Assembly (NCBI GenBank): GCA_040753915.1
Contig: JBFMDN010000008.1
Coordinates: forward strand, 1 to 64,000
Reading direction: 5' to 3'
Origin: JBFMDN01 sp040753915
GTDB lineage: Bacteria > Desulfobacterota > Desulfomonilia > Desulfomonilales > Desulfomonilaceae
DNA length: 64,000 bases
In this document: positions 34,616 through 43,797 of the stretch, in pieces
Layout of the letters: each line of letters opens with the position of its first letter
How positions within the stretch are numbered: position 1 is the first letter of the stretch
Notes under the pieces: model-generated
Database searches by the model: none
What the model saw: only the letters and a program-made list of their open reading frames with translations
What the model was told of the DNA's origin: nothing
Made by a program: the position numbers and the translations under genes

Positions 34616-36709
34616 ATGACACACCAACATCCGATATCTCGCAAATCCACTCTGGAAGCCTATTTCACCCACTCGCCCCGCCGTATCTCAGCAAGGCGGG
34701 TGACAGTAAAACTGCGTGATCTCCTATTTTTGTCGTTGGTTGTGGGAAGTTACTTTGGGTTCCCCTGCTTTTTTGCTTCAAATACAGCCGAAACGGCAAT
34801 TGCCGCCCCGGGGGAGCAGTCCCCTTCCCATCTCCAAGCACCACACGAAATGCGTCCCCAAGACCAATACAAATCCCCAGGCAATCACTCTATTGCACGG
34901 GCAGACACCGATTCCAAGGCCATCGTGACCCAGCAAGACGCTGATTCCGGAGTGGAGGACGCTGTGGTGCGTGCCGGGGAGCTTCTTCTCGAGGGCGACA
35001 CTACAAGGGCCGGGGAGCTCGTGCTCGACGCCATTCGTCGCTGCGATAGCGCTGCTGCCAGTGCCAGGGACTGCTCTCGCTGGATGACTTCGTTGCGAGG
35101 GCTGCGTGTGGCCATCGGTCAGGGCAACGGCAGGATTGAGATTACCAATTCCCTTGGAATGAAGATGATCCGGATTCCCGCCGGTGAATACATGATGGGG
35201 AGCCTGCCAGGTGAGATGGATTGGGCTAGGCTCACGTTCAAAACTATCTGGAGAGAAGGCCACAAGCAGTGGTTTCAAGACGAGATTCCCCTCCACCCGG
35301 TTCGTATCACAAAGCCGTACTACATGAGCGCCACCGAAGTTACGGTGGGGCAGTTTCGCGAATTCATCGCTGCAACGGGGTACAAGACCGATGCTGAGAA
35401 GGAAGACGGCGGGATGATCTGGAGCAGCGAGGAAGGCCGGTGGTCACCGCGAAAGGAAATGAAGTGGGACCAGGTGCCCTGGCGAATCTCCGATGACCAG
35501 CCTGTGGTCTTTGTCTCATGGAACGACGCACAGGCCTTTTGTACGTGGCTCAGCAGAAAAGAGAAGCGTACGTACCGCCTGCCAACCGAAGCGGAATGGG
35601 AGAAGGCGTGCAGGGGGGGGCTGGCCTGGGTCAGGTATCCATGGGGGAACCGGCTTCCCGGAGACCGCGACACAAATTTCGGAGACGGCAACCCCAAGCT
35701 CCCGGAAAGCTTGACCACGGTGAATGACGGTTATGAGTACGTATCTCCGGTAGCTACCTATCCGCCTAACGGGTACGGTCTGTACGACATGGCAGGAAAC
35801 GTCATGGAATGGGTTCAGGACTATTATGACCGGAACTACTATTCCTCCTCCCCCCTTGAGGACCCGAAAGGGCCAAGTGTAGGGACGTCTCGAGTGAACA
35901 AAGGGGGAAACTGGTTCGCGAGTCCTGTTGACGGCAGGTGCGCGTTCCGCGGGTTTTCCGGGCCGACCATGAGTTTTTGGAATCTCGGCTTTCGCGTCGT
36001 CATGGATGAGACCACAGACGGAGCCGTATCGCCCAAGATGGCTGGCGCACGAGAAGGAGGTTCTGGGGGCCAGTCGGACACGGCGAATCTTCCTCCCTCC
36101 GACGCTGACGGTATGCGTTTGTTTCGCCAGGCCATGTTCGCAGCTCAACAGCAGCAATGGGAGAATGCCACGCAAGATCTGGAGGAGGCCTTGAAGATCT
36201 ATGAAAAGCGTCAGGACTACCTCTGGGTGGCGCGTGTCAAGGCCACGCTTGCAGGAGTGTACGCGGAAAGGAACCGGCGGTACAAGAGCAAGGAGCTGTA
36301 CACTCAAGCGCTTGCCGAGTTCCGCAAGATAGGTGACACTGCGAGCGTACGCATCTTGCTCGCACGTTTGCAGGAGTTGGACACCTCCCCCGGAGTTCGG
36401 GTCGTCAAGGTTCGTAAAGGCAGCCCTGCGGAAAAGGCGGGCATCGTCGAAGGGGACGTGATCATCGAATACGCTGGAGAAACCGGATTCAGGGCAAGTG
36501 GATTCAAGAGACTGGTCGAGGACTACGCTGGCGCAAAAAAAGTGACCCTCAGTTTGGTGAATAACGAGGTGATCACTACCATGCTCGTTTCCGGAGGCGA
36601 GCTCGGTGTAGCCATCGAGGACATCAAACGGCCACCTCGGCCGCGACGGCCTCCCCCGCAGCAGCAACAGAGTCGGGAACGTCCCCGCGAACGAGCGAAT
36701 CGCCGATAA
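34616..36709 (+). CDS. FGE-sulfatase-domain / TPR / PDZ envelope protein
   Basis: A 697-residue protein. An N-terminal membrane helix (LLFLSLVVGSYFGFPCFFA) is followed by a spacer, a full formylglycine-generating-enzyme fold from about residue 175 (LGMKMIRIPAGEYMMGSLPG, ATEVTVGQFREFI, YRLPTEAEWEKACRGG, YGLYDMAGNVMEWVQDYYD, LGFRVV), a TPR-like helical part near 500-570, and a PDZ domain (VRKGSPAEKAGIVEGDVIIE). The tail is Pro/Gln/Arg-rich. At the expected active site it reads GNWFASPVDGRCAFRG; the two catalytic cysteines of true FGEs appear absent, so it is probably a binding protein. Its stop overlaps the next start (TAATG). Confidence 0.87.
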   Translation: MTHQHPISRKSTLEAYFTHSPRRISARRVTVKLRDLLFLSLVVGSYFGFPCFFASNTAETAIAAPGEQSPSHLQAPHEMRPQDQYKSPGNHSIARADTDSKAIVTQQDADSGVEDAVVRAGELLLEGDTTRAGELVLDAIRRCDSAAASARDCSRWMTSLRGLRVAIGQGNGRIEITNSLGMKMIRIPAGEYMMGSLPGEMDWARLTFKTIWREGHKQWFQDEIPLHPVRITKPYYMSATEVTVGQFREFIAATGYKTDAEKEDGGMIWSSEEGRWSPRKEMKWDQVPWRISDDQPVVFVSWNDAQAFCTWLSRKEKRTYRLPTEAEWEKACRGGLAWVRYPWGNRLPGDRDTNFGDGNPKLPESLTTVNDGYEYVSPVATYPPNGYGLYDMAGNVMEWVQDYYDRNYYSSSPLEDPKGPSVGTSRVNKGGNWFASPVDGRCAFRGFSGPTMSFWNLGFRVVMDETTDGAVSPKMAGAREGGSGGQSDTANLPPSDADGMRLFRQAMFAAQQQQWENATQDLEEALKIYEKRQDYLWVARVKATLAGVYAERNRRYKSKELYTQALAEFRKIGDTASVRILLARLQELDTSPGVRVVKVRKGSPAEKAGIVEGDVIIEYAGETGFRASGFKRLVEDYAGAKKVTLSLVNNEVITTMLVSGGELGVAIEDIKRPPRPRRPPPQQQQSRERPRERANRR

Positions 36710-39441
36710 TGTCGGTTGCGCGTGGGCGCAAGGACGGGAGCATGAGCGAGGACCAGCCCCTCTTCGTCGAGCAGCAACTGGACGAGGACACGACAGACAC
36801 CATAGAGGTCATTGCTCCTTCGTGGGAGCATCTCACCTATACGGGGAGCTTCGATGTTCGGGCAGCAAGAAGCGCTCCGTTTACAAAGCTCCTCGATGCG
36901 CTTCCTATTCCCGCTCTTCTTCTCGACAGCAACTTTGCCATCAGATTCGCCAACGGAGCCTGCCGGCGAATCCGGGAAAGCCCCGAAAAACTGATGGACG
37001 AGCCGTTTGTCGCTCTGCTGTCCGAGCCTGCCCAATCAAGCATCGCGGAGAATCTTCTCCAATCGGTCTCGTCCACGAGGCGACGCCGGGTCATGAAGGG
37101 CACGCTTCATGCCGATAATGGCGGCCCTCTCTGGGGCCGGATCCACTTTCGGTCGTTGCGCGCAGGAGAGGATCGATCCATACTGGCGCTCATCGAGGAC
37201 CTCACCCACGAAAAAACCCAGCTCGAGCTCAATCGAAAACACCAGGATGAGTTGCTGAGGGCTCACGCCCAGTTGGAACAGCGGGTCCAGGAACGAACAG
37301 CGAAGCTCCGGGAGATCAATGAACGGCTCGAGAGGGAAATCGCGGAACGCAAACGGGTCGAGGAAGATCTGCGGCGACATCGTGAGCTCTTAGAGCTGCG
37401 CGTCGACGAGCGCACCGCGGCCCTCAAAGAGGCAAACGAGAGGCTCATCGCGGAAATAAGCCAACGGAGCGATGCAGAGCTTGCACGAAAGAAGTCGGAG
37501 GACAAGTTTCACACCATATTCCAGCATTCGCTGGACGTCATATTGGTGATCGACAGTCAATCCGGAACCATAGAAGGCGCTAATGAAGCCGTTCGGGGGA
37601 TACTCCAGTACGCCGTCGACGATATCATCGGCAAGCACGTTTCCATCCTCTTTCCCAGCGACGAGGATCCGGAACACACCGTCTCGCTGGAGCGGATTCG
37701 TCCGCACGGGGCGGTCTTCGAGGCTCAGCAGGTCAGGAGGGCCGACGGCTCGACCATACCCATGGACCTCACCGCCACTACAATTCCCTGGAACGGCGGA
37801 ACAGCCCTACTCGCGACGTTCAGAGACGTAGGGGACCGAGAAAACGCGCTCCAGGCCCTGCGCGAGAGTGAAGAGCGGTACAGGACTCTCTTCGACCAGG
37901 CAGGGAACGCTATCATTCTTCAGGCCGGCCGAGGGGGGAAAATCATCGACGCGAATCGGGCCGCGGAACGGTTGACAGGATACTCTCGCGAACGGGTGAC
38001 TGCCCTGACCATGGAGGACCTGATTCCGAGTAATCATTTCCTGGCGGGCGGCCCAATGGTTCCGGCCCAGGAATCGGTTCCCGCGGAGACAGTTTTGATC
38101 CGGTGTGATGGCGAAGAAGTTCCCGTGATGATCAATTTTGCTCAGTTACACACTCGGGGGCAGAGCCTATTCCTGTTCATAATCCATGACATGAGGGATC
38201 GCAAGCGAGCGGAGCTTCTCACGTTAGCCCAGAGGGATTTGAGCACGCGCCTCAACGAGGTGACACGACTGGACCAGGCCCTGGAGTTGTGTGTTGAAAC
38301 GAGTATTCAGGTGTCCGGAATGGAGGTCGCAGGCATCTATCTCGTGAGCCGAGATTCCTGTCTCGAGCTTGCCGCACACAGGGGAATATCGGAGGAGCTT
38401 GTTCCTTCCGTCTCCTTCCTCGACAAAAAAGTCCCGCTAGCAGCACGGATACTGAAAGGCAACCCTATCTACTCCACCTGCACCGCAGAAAGCCACCATT
38501 GTGGGAGGCTGAGAAACAAGGAAGGCATCAAGGCCATCGCTGCCCTTCCTATTCGGCACGAGGATAGGATTATCGCGTGCCTGGCGGCTGCATCACGGGA
38601 CGAGGAGCACGTGTCTCTGGCGTCCCGGAATGCCCTAGAGGCCATAACTCCCCAGTTAGGCAGCGCTTTAGCCCGGTTAAAGGCGGAAGAAGCTCTCCGA
38701 CAGGCTCATCAGGAGCTCGAAAAGAGAGTGGAGGAACGAACGAAGCAGTTGCTCGATGCAAACAGGAGGCTGGAAGAGGAAATCGCGCACCGAAAGAGCG
38801 CCGAAGTTCGCATGAGAGACTCATTGACGGAAAAGGAGGCTCTCTTGCAGGAGGTCCACCACCGCGTCAAGAACAATCTCCAGATCATATCCAGCCTCCT
38901 CGCTCTCCAAGGTGCCCACGTGACTGACGAAAAGACCCTGGGAGTGCTCCGCGACAGCCAGAGCCGCATACGCTCTATGGCCTTTATCCACGAACATCTC
39001 TATCGATCTGCGGATCTTGCCCGTATCGATTTCGGCCAGTATATTAGAGATCTCATGGGAGCCCTCTTTCAATCATATTCCGAGGTCGCGGGCCGGGTCT
39101 CGCTGAATTTGGAGATCGAGCCTGCTTTTCTTGATGTGGGGACAGCGTTGCCTTGCGGATTGATCATCAACGAGATCGTCTCCAATTGCCTCAAGCACGC
39201 CTTTCCTGAAGGCCGTTCCGGCGAAGTCCGTGTGTCTCTTTCTCGCGGAAGCGAGGACGGGTTCGAGCTCCTTGTCCAAGACGACGGGATCGGGTTTGAC
39301 GGGGAAACGGAGCTCCATAGATCCGCATCCCTTGGGTTGCGGCTCGTAAAGAATCTCACCGAATTGCAGCTCAAAGGTAGTCTCCAGATGAGTTCTGATG
39401 CCGGCACCCGGGTCAAGATCCTGTTCCGTGACCGCAGGTAA
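36709..39441 (+). CDS. PAS/GAF sensor histidine kinase, HisKA_2 type
   Basis: A 910-residue kinase without clear transmembrane helices. Order: PAS near 50-165 (IPALLLDSNFAIRFANGAC), coiled coil 175-260, PAS near 265-380 (HSLDVILVIDSQSGTIEGAN), PAS near 385-505, GAF 510-655 (AGIYLVSRDSCLELAAHRG), coil, then the HisKA_2 motif LQEVHHRVKNNLQIISSLLA with the phosphorylated histidine, and a HATPase domain ending with QDDGIGFD and SLGLRLVKNL. The start overlaps the upstream stop; another ATG 11 codons on, after AAGGACGGGAGC, could be used. Translation is coupled to the FGE-like gene; the regulator follows after 22 bases. Confidence 0.92.
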   Translation: MSVARGRKDGSMSEDQPLFVEQQLDEDTTDTIEVIAPSWEHLTYTGSFDVRAARSAPFTKLLDALPIPALLLDSNFAIRFANGACRRIRESPEKLMDEPFVALLSEPAQSSIAENLLQSVSSTRRRRVMKGTLHADNGGPLWGRIHFRSLRAGEDRSILALIEDLTHEKTQLELNRKHQDELLRAHAQLEQRVQERTAKLREINERLEREIAERKRVEEDLRRHRELLELRVDERTAALKEANERLIAEISQRSDAELARKKSEDKFHTIFQHSLDVILVIDSQSGTIEGANEAVRGILQYAVDDIIGKHVSILFPSDEDPEHTVSLERIRPHGAVFEAQQVRRADGSTIPMDLTATTIPWNGGTALLATFRDVGDRENALQALRESEERYRTLFDQAGNAIILQAGRGGKIIDANRAAERLTGYSRERVTALTMEDLIPSNHFLAGGPMVPAQESVPAETVLIRCDGEEVPVMINFAQLHTRGQSLFLFIIHDMRDRKRAELLTLAQRDLSTRLNEVTRLDQALELCVETSIQVSGMEVAGIYLVSRDSCLELAAHRGISEELVPSVSFLDKKVPLAARILKGNPIYSTCTAESHHCGRLRNKEGIKAIAALPIRHEDRIIACLAAASRDEEHVSLASRNALEAITPQLGSALARLKAEEALRQAHQELEKRVEERTKQLLDANRRLEEEIAHRKSAEVRMRDSLTEKEALLQEVHHRVKNNLQIISSLLALQGAHVTDEKTLGVLRDSQSRIRSMAFIHEHLYRSADLARIDFGQYIRDLMGALFQSYSEVAGRVSLNLEIEPAFLDVGTALPCGLIINEIVSNCLKHAFPEGRSGEVRVSLSRGSEDGFELLVQDDGIGFDGETELHRSASLGLRLVKNLTELQLKGSLQMSSDAGTRVKILFRDRR

Positions 39442-39463
39442 AGGGTGTGAAAGGAGGACCGTG

Positions 39464-40516
39464 ATGCGCCCAGGGATACTCATAGTGGAGGATGAGATCG
39501 TTGTTGCCATGGAGATCGAGGAGAAGCTGAGGTCTCAGGGATACGATGTGACATCTCTGTGCTCCAGCGGGGAAGAAGCCGCGGTCCTCGTGAATCGGCG
39601 CTGCCCGGACCTCGTGCTCATGGACATAAAATTGGACGGAAATATCGATGGCATCGAGGCCGCGGAGCTGATCCGAAGGGACCACGACATACCGATCGTC
39701 TATCTGACCGCCTATGCAGACGAGGCAACTCTGGAGCGAGCAAAGCGTACAGAGCCATTCGGCTATCTGGTCAAGCCCTTCTCCGGCGCAGAGCTCCGCA
39801 CAACAATCGAGGTTGCATTGTACAAACATCAGCAAGAGATTAAGACACGAGAGGCTGCTCGGTGGTTGGAATCTGTGACGAATGTCCTCGGGTCAGCGCT
39901 TATCGTGACCGATCTGGACGGCGTGGTCCGACATATGAACCATGTTGCCGAGACTCTCACCGGCTGGACCCAAGAGCAAGCCGTGGGAGCACAGCTTTCT
40001 GAAGTCTACGTTCTAAAGGACCCGCAGACGGGCAAAATCGTGGACAGTCCGGCAGCCAGTCCATTGCGGCTTGGCTTAGCATCGGGAACGTCTCACTTCA
40101 TCCTCCTGTCCAAGCAGGATACGGATATCCGCATCGAGCAGACTTTACTGCCGCGCAACGATTCCCATGGCATCTTCTCCGGTATCATAGTGGCATTTCA
40201 CGAGACTGTCGGCCAGGCAGAGCATGCAGACGCGTGGTTCAATCACGCTGCCAACCTCTATCTTACAGCCGCTCTCTCCGATTCCGATGGAGACTATTCC
40301 CGGGCCGAATCCTACTACAAGCGAACCCTCCTCCTCTTTGAAAGGCATTTAGGAAGCGATGACCCCAAGGCCCTCAACGTGATGAACGACCTTGCCGGAT
40401 TGTACAGGAAGACAGGGAGACAAGAGCTCGCTGCGGAGTTGGAACGGCGTACTGTCGCAGATGCCGTCCAAGACCTAAGAACAAGGCTTCGCGAAGCTCC
40501 CGTTTGGGATGATTGA
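39464..40516 (+). CDS. Response regulator: REC-PAS-TPR
   Basis: A 350-residue regulator. The receiver domain has the acidic pair in ILIVEDE, the phosphorylated aspartate in LVLMDIKLDG, and TAYAD and LVKPF. It is followed by a PAS domain (ALIVTDLDGVVRHMNHVAET) and a C-terminal helical TPR-like part with SYYKRTLLLFERHLGSDDPK. No DNA-binding or enzymatic output domain is seen, so it probably acts by protein contact. The ATG follows AAAGGAGGACC. It is the likely partner of the kinase just upstream. Confidence 0.9.
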   Translation: MRPGILIVEDEIVVAMEIEEKLRSQGYDVTSLCSSGEEAAVLVNRRCPDLVLMDIKLDGNIDGIEAAELIRRDHDIPIVYLTAYADEATLERAKRTEPFGYLVKPFSGAELRTTIEVALYKHQQEIKTREAARWLESVTNVLGSALIVTDLDGVVRHMNHVAETLTGWTQEQAVGAQLSEVYVLKDPQTGKIVDSPAASPLRLGLASGTSHFILLSKQDTDIRIEQTLLPRNDSHGIFSGIIVAFHETVGQAEHADAWFNHAANLYLTAALSDSDGDYSRAESYYKRTLLLFERHLGSDDPKALNVMNDLAGLYRKTGRQELAAELERRTVADAVQDLRTRLREAPVWDD

Positions 40517-40569
40517 AACGCGTGTCGAGGCATTGATCTTCGCGGCAGGCGTTGGGACGGGTTTTATAG

Positions 40570-40620
40570 CGGTTGCCAATAATAATTTCCCTTTCTCCTC
40601 CTCAACACTGACGGGCGAGA
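40570..40620 (-). repeat. Dispersed repeat, copy 2
   Basis: The reverse complement matches 33034-33084. It is followed by a hairpin formed by GACGGGC and GCCCGTC near 40611-40629. It lies between two convergent genes. Confidence 0.8.
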
Positions 40621-40674
40621 TGCCCGTCCCCCCAGCAAGATGTCCGTGCCTCGCGGGCACGTGCATCCGGCTTC

Positions 40675-41193
40675 CTAAGGCGACCGCCGCTCGCCTCTAT
40701 GCCATTTCAGGCGCCTATCCTTTTCGAGAATTCGACTCAAAAGGGATTTGAGCTCCGGATCTTCAACTCGAGAGAGGATCTGTTGCGCCAAACGAACCTC
40801 ATCTTCGTTCGGCTCAGGAATTGGCGGGTCTTCAAGGTTGCTCGTCGGGCGGAACGCCCACGAGCGTTGTTGGAAGCGGATATCCCTGATGGGAGGCGTC
40901 CCGTTGGGAAGGCGTGCGTTGATCTTGTGGAGCAACAAGGGCTTGAGCGCGGCAAGCTCGTGCATCCAGACGGAACAATCCACGGCCACGTGGAGAGTGG
41001 AATCCACGACTTTTAGGGCCTTGGCATGTCGCGCGATTGAAGATTCGACTATCGCGTCCCAATCGCTGACCACGGAGTGGCGCGCCAGGGCTCCCTGCAG
41101 CCCCCATTGTGCCAGGAGTGCTTCCAGCACTGCTCCGGCTGACTGAGGATCCATAGATCTGCCAAGTTCTCCCGATCCGGAGGAGCACTTCAT
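40675..41193 (-). CDS. DciA-like (DUF721) protein
   Basis: A 172-residue protein with the DUF721/DciA fold: VLEALLAQWGLQGALARHSV, VVSDWDAIVESSIARHAKAL, VDSTLHVAVDCSVWMHELAA and the following LLHKINARL. DciA is the ancestral helicase operator that recruits DnaB in bacteria lacking DnaC. The C-terminal 60 residues are charged and Pro-rich. A start 13 codons downstream is also possible, as neither has a strong ribosome site. It follows mog by 40 bases. Confidence 0.82.
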   Translation of the reverse strand: MKCSSGSGELGRSMDPQSAGAVLEALLAQWGLQGALARHSVVSDWDAIVESSIARHAKALKVVDSTLHVAVDCSVWMHELAALKPLLLHKINARLPNGTPPIRDIRFQQRSWAFRPTSNLEDPPIPEPNEDEVRLAQQILSRVEDPELKSLLSRILEKDRRLKWHRGERRSP

Positions 41194-41233
41194 GGGCCAA
41201 CCACCGTAGGGGCCAGCAGGCCGGGACTGCCAA

Positions 41234-41731
41234 TCAAGCGCATTCGGAAGGGTCGCCCTGAATCTTGGCCACTGCGTGCGGCACCGCAGGGAGGACGACT
41301 TCGAGATTCTCTATAGCCCCCTTGGGGCTTCCGGGCAAGTTGATAATCAAGGTCCGGCCGCGGATCCCCACCACAGCTCTCGAAATCATCGCGTGCGGCG
41401 TCTTTTGCAGGCTGGTCTGGCGCATTGCCTCCGCCATGCCGGGGACAGTCCTCGAAACAACTGCCAGTGTGGCCTCCGGTGTAACATCTCGCGGAGACAC
41501 ACCGGTCCCTCCCGTGGTGATCACCACGTCGAGGCCGTGTTCGTCAGCCCATGCCGTCAATATCCGGGCGATAGCCTCCTCCTCGTCGGGGCAGACAGCG
41601 GTAAAGGCTACTTCAATCCCGTGCCGGGCCAGCGCCTGCTCGAGCGCTGGTCCGGAGTCATCTTTCCGCAACCCCTTTGAGGATCGGTCACTGACAGTGA
41701 GAACTGCTGCACGCAACATGATTTTCGTCAT
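41234..41731 (-). CDS. mog: Molybdopterin adenylyltransferase, MogA/MoaB type
   Basis: A 165-residue enzyme that adenylates molybdopterin in molybdenum or tungsten cofactor synthesis. AAVLTVSDRSSKGLRKDDSG, the family hallmark VVITTGGTGVSPRDVTPEAT, and IINLPGSPKGAIEN are all present. The start at MTKIMLRAAVLTV overlaps the end of speH by 44 bases; a longer open frame extends upstream. Anaerobes of this kind use the cofactor in formate dehydrogenases and similar enzymes. Confidence 0.93.
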   Translation of the reverse strand: MTKIMLRAAVLTVSDRSSKGLRKDDSGPALEQALARHGIEVAFTAVCPDEEEAIARILTAWADEHGLDVVITTGGTGVSPRDVTPEATLAVVSRTVPGMAEAMRQTSLQKTPHAMISRAVVGIRGRTLIINLPGSPKGAIENLEVVLPAVPHAVAKIQGDPSECA

Positions 41732-42104
41732 AGGCACACGGTCTGCCGTCGGAATCCGGAAGCTGGCCACGCTGGAAATCTTTTACTTGCATATCGGCAG
41801 CTTCCAACTCCTGTTGCAGGAAACGCGTAGCCGACCACGGATTGACTGTGGAGCCGCAGGTAAAGATATCCACTGCGGCGTAACCGTGCTCGGGCCACGT
41901 GTGAATGGTCAGATGGGACTCGGCGATAACGACCACACCGGAGACCCCTTGAGGGTTGAAGTCCTGGAATGCGGTTTTGAGAACCGTGGCGCCAGCCACT
42001 TCCGCAGCCTGAGCCATGATCTTTTCCAGGTAGTTCATGTCATCGAGCTTTTGTCTGTTACAGGACCAGAACTCGATAAGAAGATGAATTCCCAGCGCTT
42101 TCAT
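41688..42104 (-). CDS. speH: S-adenosylmethionine decarboxylase proenzyme
   Basis: A 138-residue proenzyme of the prokaryotic short class. It cleaves itself to form a pyruvoyl group and then decarboxylates AdoMet for spermidine synthesis. The cleavage site is AESHLTIHTWPEHGYAAVDI with the pyruvoyl-forming serine at residue 63, and FTCGSTVNPWSA holds the catalytic cysteine. The ATG at 42104 gives MKALGIHLLIEFWSCN, a normal start. No speE is nearby. It overlaps mog downstream. Confidence 0.95.
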   Translation of the reverse strand: MKALGIHLLIEFWSCNRQKLDDMNYLEKIMAQAAEVAGATVLKTAFQDFNPQGVSGVVVIAESHLTIHTWPEHGYAAVDIFTCGSTVNPWSATRFLQQELEAADMQVKDFQRGQLPDSDGRPCAYDENHVACSSSHCQ

Positions 42105-42244
42105 CGTCATCCTCCGTACCGAGCGGGCTTCATGCCGCATACAGGTATATAATGGATAGAGAAACCCGCTGCCGCTTGGTCCTGGTCACCGTCAGGCGAC
42201 CGATGTTTTACCCACGGAGCAGGCTAATGTTCCGACTGCAAAGG

Positions 42245-42525
42245 GCTGTGGCTGATGGCAACGCCATCGCGCCATAGCGGTTCTGGAAGAAGTGATTCTT
42301 CCTGGAAGCCGTGAACGCTAGGGCTTCAATCGTACGAGCGGGAAATCCCAGATTTCTCCGCTCAGGTGAATCCTTCCAGTGAAGTCGTATTGGTGAGATG
42401 GGTTTAGCAAAGTAGAGCAGGGGCGGTACCTGTGGGAATTGCTTCCCTGGCGGAGGAAAAACACCGGTGGTGTTTGGAAGGTTTTCCGTGCCATTGATCC
42501 GTCCCTGGCGAAGAGTTTTCGTACC
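42245..42525. ncRNA. Possible structured RNA or leader upstream of speH
   Basis: Several strong foldings lie in the 600-base gap between prsW and speH: a 14-bp imperfect hairpin at 42245-42278 (GCTGTGGC/GCCATAGC with GATGGC/GCCATC), a 7-bp stem with a GNRA-type GTGA loop at 42285-42302, and a hairpin AAACACC-GGT-GGTGTTT at 42459-42475 within a region closed by GGTAC (42425) and GTACC (42525). I match no known RNA family, and the strand cannot be decided. Confidence 0.35.
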
Positions 42526-42589
42526 ACATTAACCAGACAGTATGCGCCGCGGCTAAGTTCCTTGTCAAGAAAAAAATTCCCTCACCCCT

Positions 42590-42676
42590 AAGCATTCACT
42601 CTTGAGCGGGAGGAGAGGATCGACTAGCAGAAATCATTAACGATTTTTTCTGACCTCTGCGCATACGTGAATGCTT
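42590..42676. repeat. 87-base segment with 10-base inverted ends
   Basis: AAGCATTCAC (42590-42599) and GTGAATGCTT (42667-42676) are perfect inverted repeats 67 bases apart. A segment of the same size and end length occurs at 15088-15174. It lies just after the prsW stop. Confidence 0.5.
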
Positions 42677-42702
42677 ACCCTCAGCGCTCGCCGCCATACT
42701 GC

Positions 42703-43563
42703 TCAGCCCTCGCGCACCCGTGCAATCCGCATGTCTGACCCACAGCGGGGACAGACATCTCTCCGCGGATCTAAAAGCGCGCGGCAGTTTCCGCAATATC
42801 GCGGCGCATCCAACGGAAGTTGCGGAATATCGAAGCCGCACCTGGAGCACACTCCAGCCCCCTCAAGCGCGTACGCCCCGCAGTGCGGACAACACACTAC
42901 CACACCATCCCCAATGGGTGGAAATGGAAACGACCGGCGAAACTCACGGATCCGGTGTGCCAAAAGCCAGGCCATGAAGGCCATGAGGGGTATGAGGGAA
43001 AGCATCGCGGCCTTCGGATGAACAGCGACCACGAAGTTGTACGCACCGTGGAGCCCCGAAGCCAGAGCCAATCCGGTAGCGATAACTTTCAGCTCGCCTC
43101 TCCTCCGAAACCGCCCAAGGCCCATTGAGTATCCCCACATGGAAGAAAACAACGCGTGCGCGGGCGTGGCAAACAAGGTTCTGGAGAGAATGATCTCGGG
43201 ACCAAGGAATCCCATATAGATGATGTTTTCTACGCACGCAAATCCCAGTGCTGCCGTCACCGCGTACACTATGCCGTCAAGCGGCTCTCGAAAGTCCGGG
43301 CTCCGATAGATGGCTACCCAGACTGCCACGAGCTTGGCCGTTTCCTCGATGGGGCCTATGAGGAGAAAACTGACGAGAGCGGATTCGGTGAGGTTATCGC
43401 GAACGAGGGCAGCGCCGGTGAGCTGTTCCACGACAGCGGTGGGAATTGTGGCCAGGCACCCGCACGCAAAGACCTTTGCCACATTACCGAAGGATCGCCG
43501 CCCGCTCTTGGCGGTGAAATAGAAGTAAATGAGCCAGGCAAATCCCGGGATCAGTCCGAGCAT
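42703..43563 (-). CDS. PrsW-family intramembrane protease with two zinc ribbons
   Basis: A 286-residue membrane protein. The PrsW motifs are complete: IGPIEETAKLVAVW, the following GFACVENIIYMG, TPAHALFSSMWGYSMG and SGLHGAYNFVV, which supply the glutamate and histidine metal ligands. About seven helices are seen. The C-terminus carries a double zinc ribbon (CPHCG, CSRCG, CGNC, CPRCG), expected on the cytoplasmic side. PrsW cleaves anti-sigma factors in Bacillus; the substrate here is unknown. Confidence 0.88.
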   Translation of the reverse strand: MLGLIPGFAWLIYFYFTAKSGRRSFGNVAKVFACGCLATIPTAVVEQLTGAALVRDNLTESALVSFLLIGPIEETAKLVAVWVAIYRSPDFREPLDGIVYAVTAALGFACVENIIYMGFLGPEIILSRTLFATPAHALFSSMWGYSMGLGRFRRRGELKVIATGLALASGLHGAYNFVVAVHPKAAMLSLIPLMAFMAWLLAHRIREFRRSFPFPPIGDGVVVCCPHCGAYALEGAGVCSRCGFDIPQLPLDAPRYCGNCRALLDPRRDVCPRCGSDMRIARVREG

Positions 43564-43797
43564 GGGGTAGAGAACGTTCAGAATGGGTCCTCTCGATTGA
43601 CTTTATCGTTCGGACCGTATAACACAGAATTCATGGTCGGCCAAGCCTCCGAGCCCGCTGAATGCAGCAACAGACCACGGTATCGTGAATCGGTCGTCCC
43701 GTCTCTCTGGCTGATGTCCCAGTCTTGCCTTAAGAGCGAGTCGGTGATGCATGTCATGTTCCTGAGGGACTTATCGGAATGAACAGGGAGAAACGTT

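Noticed and set aside
35516..36667. 383-codon minus-strand open frame
   Set aside because: Antisense to the FGE-like/PDZ gene, whose motifs are unmistakable; no motif is seen in the reverse frame.
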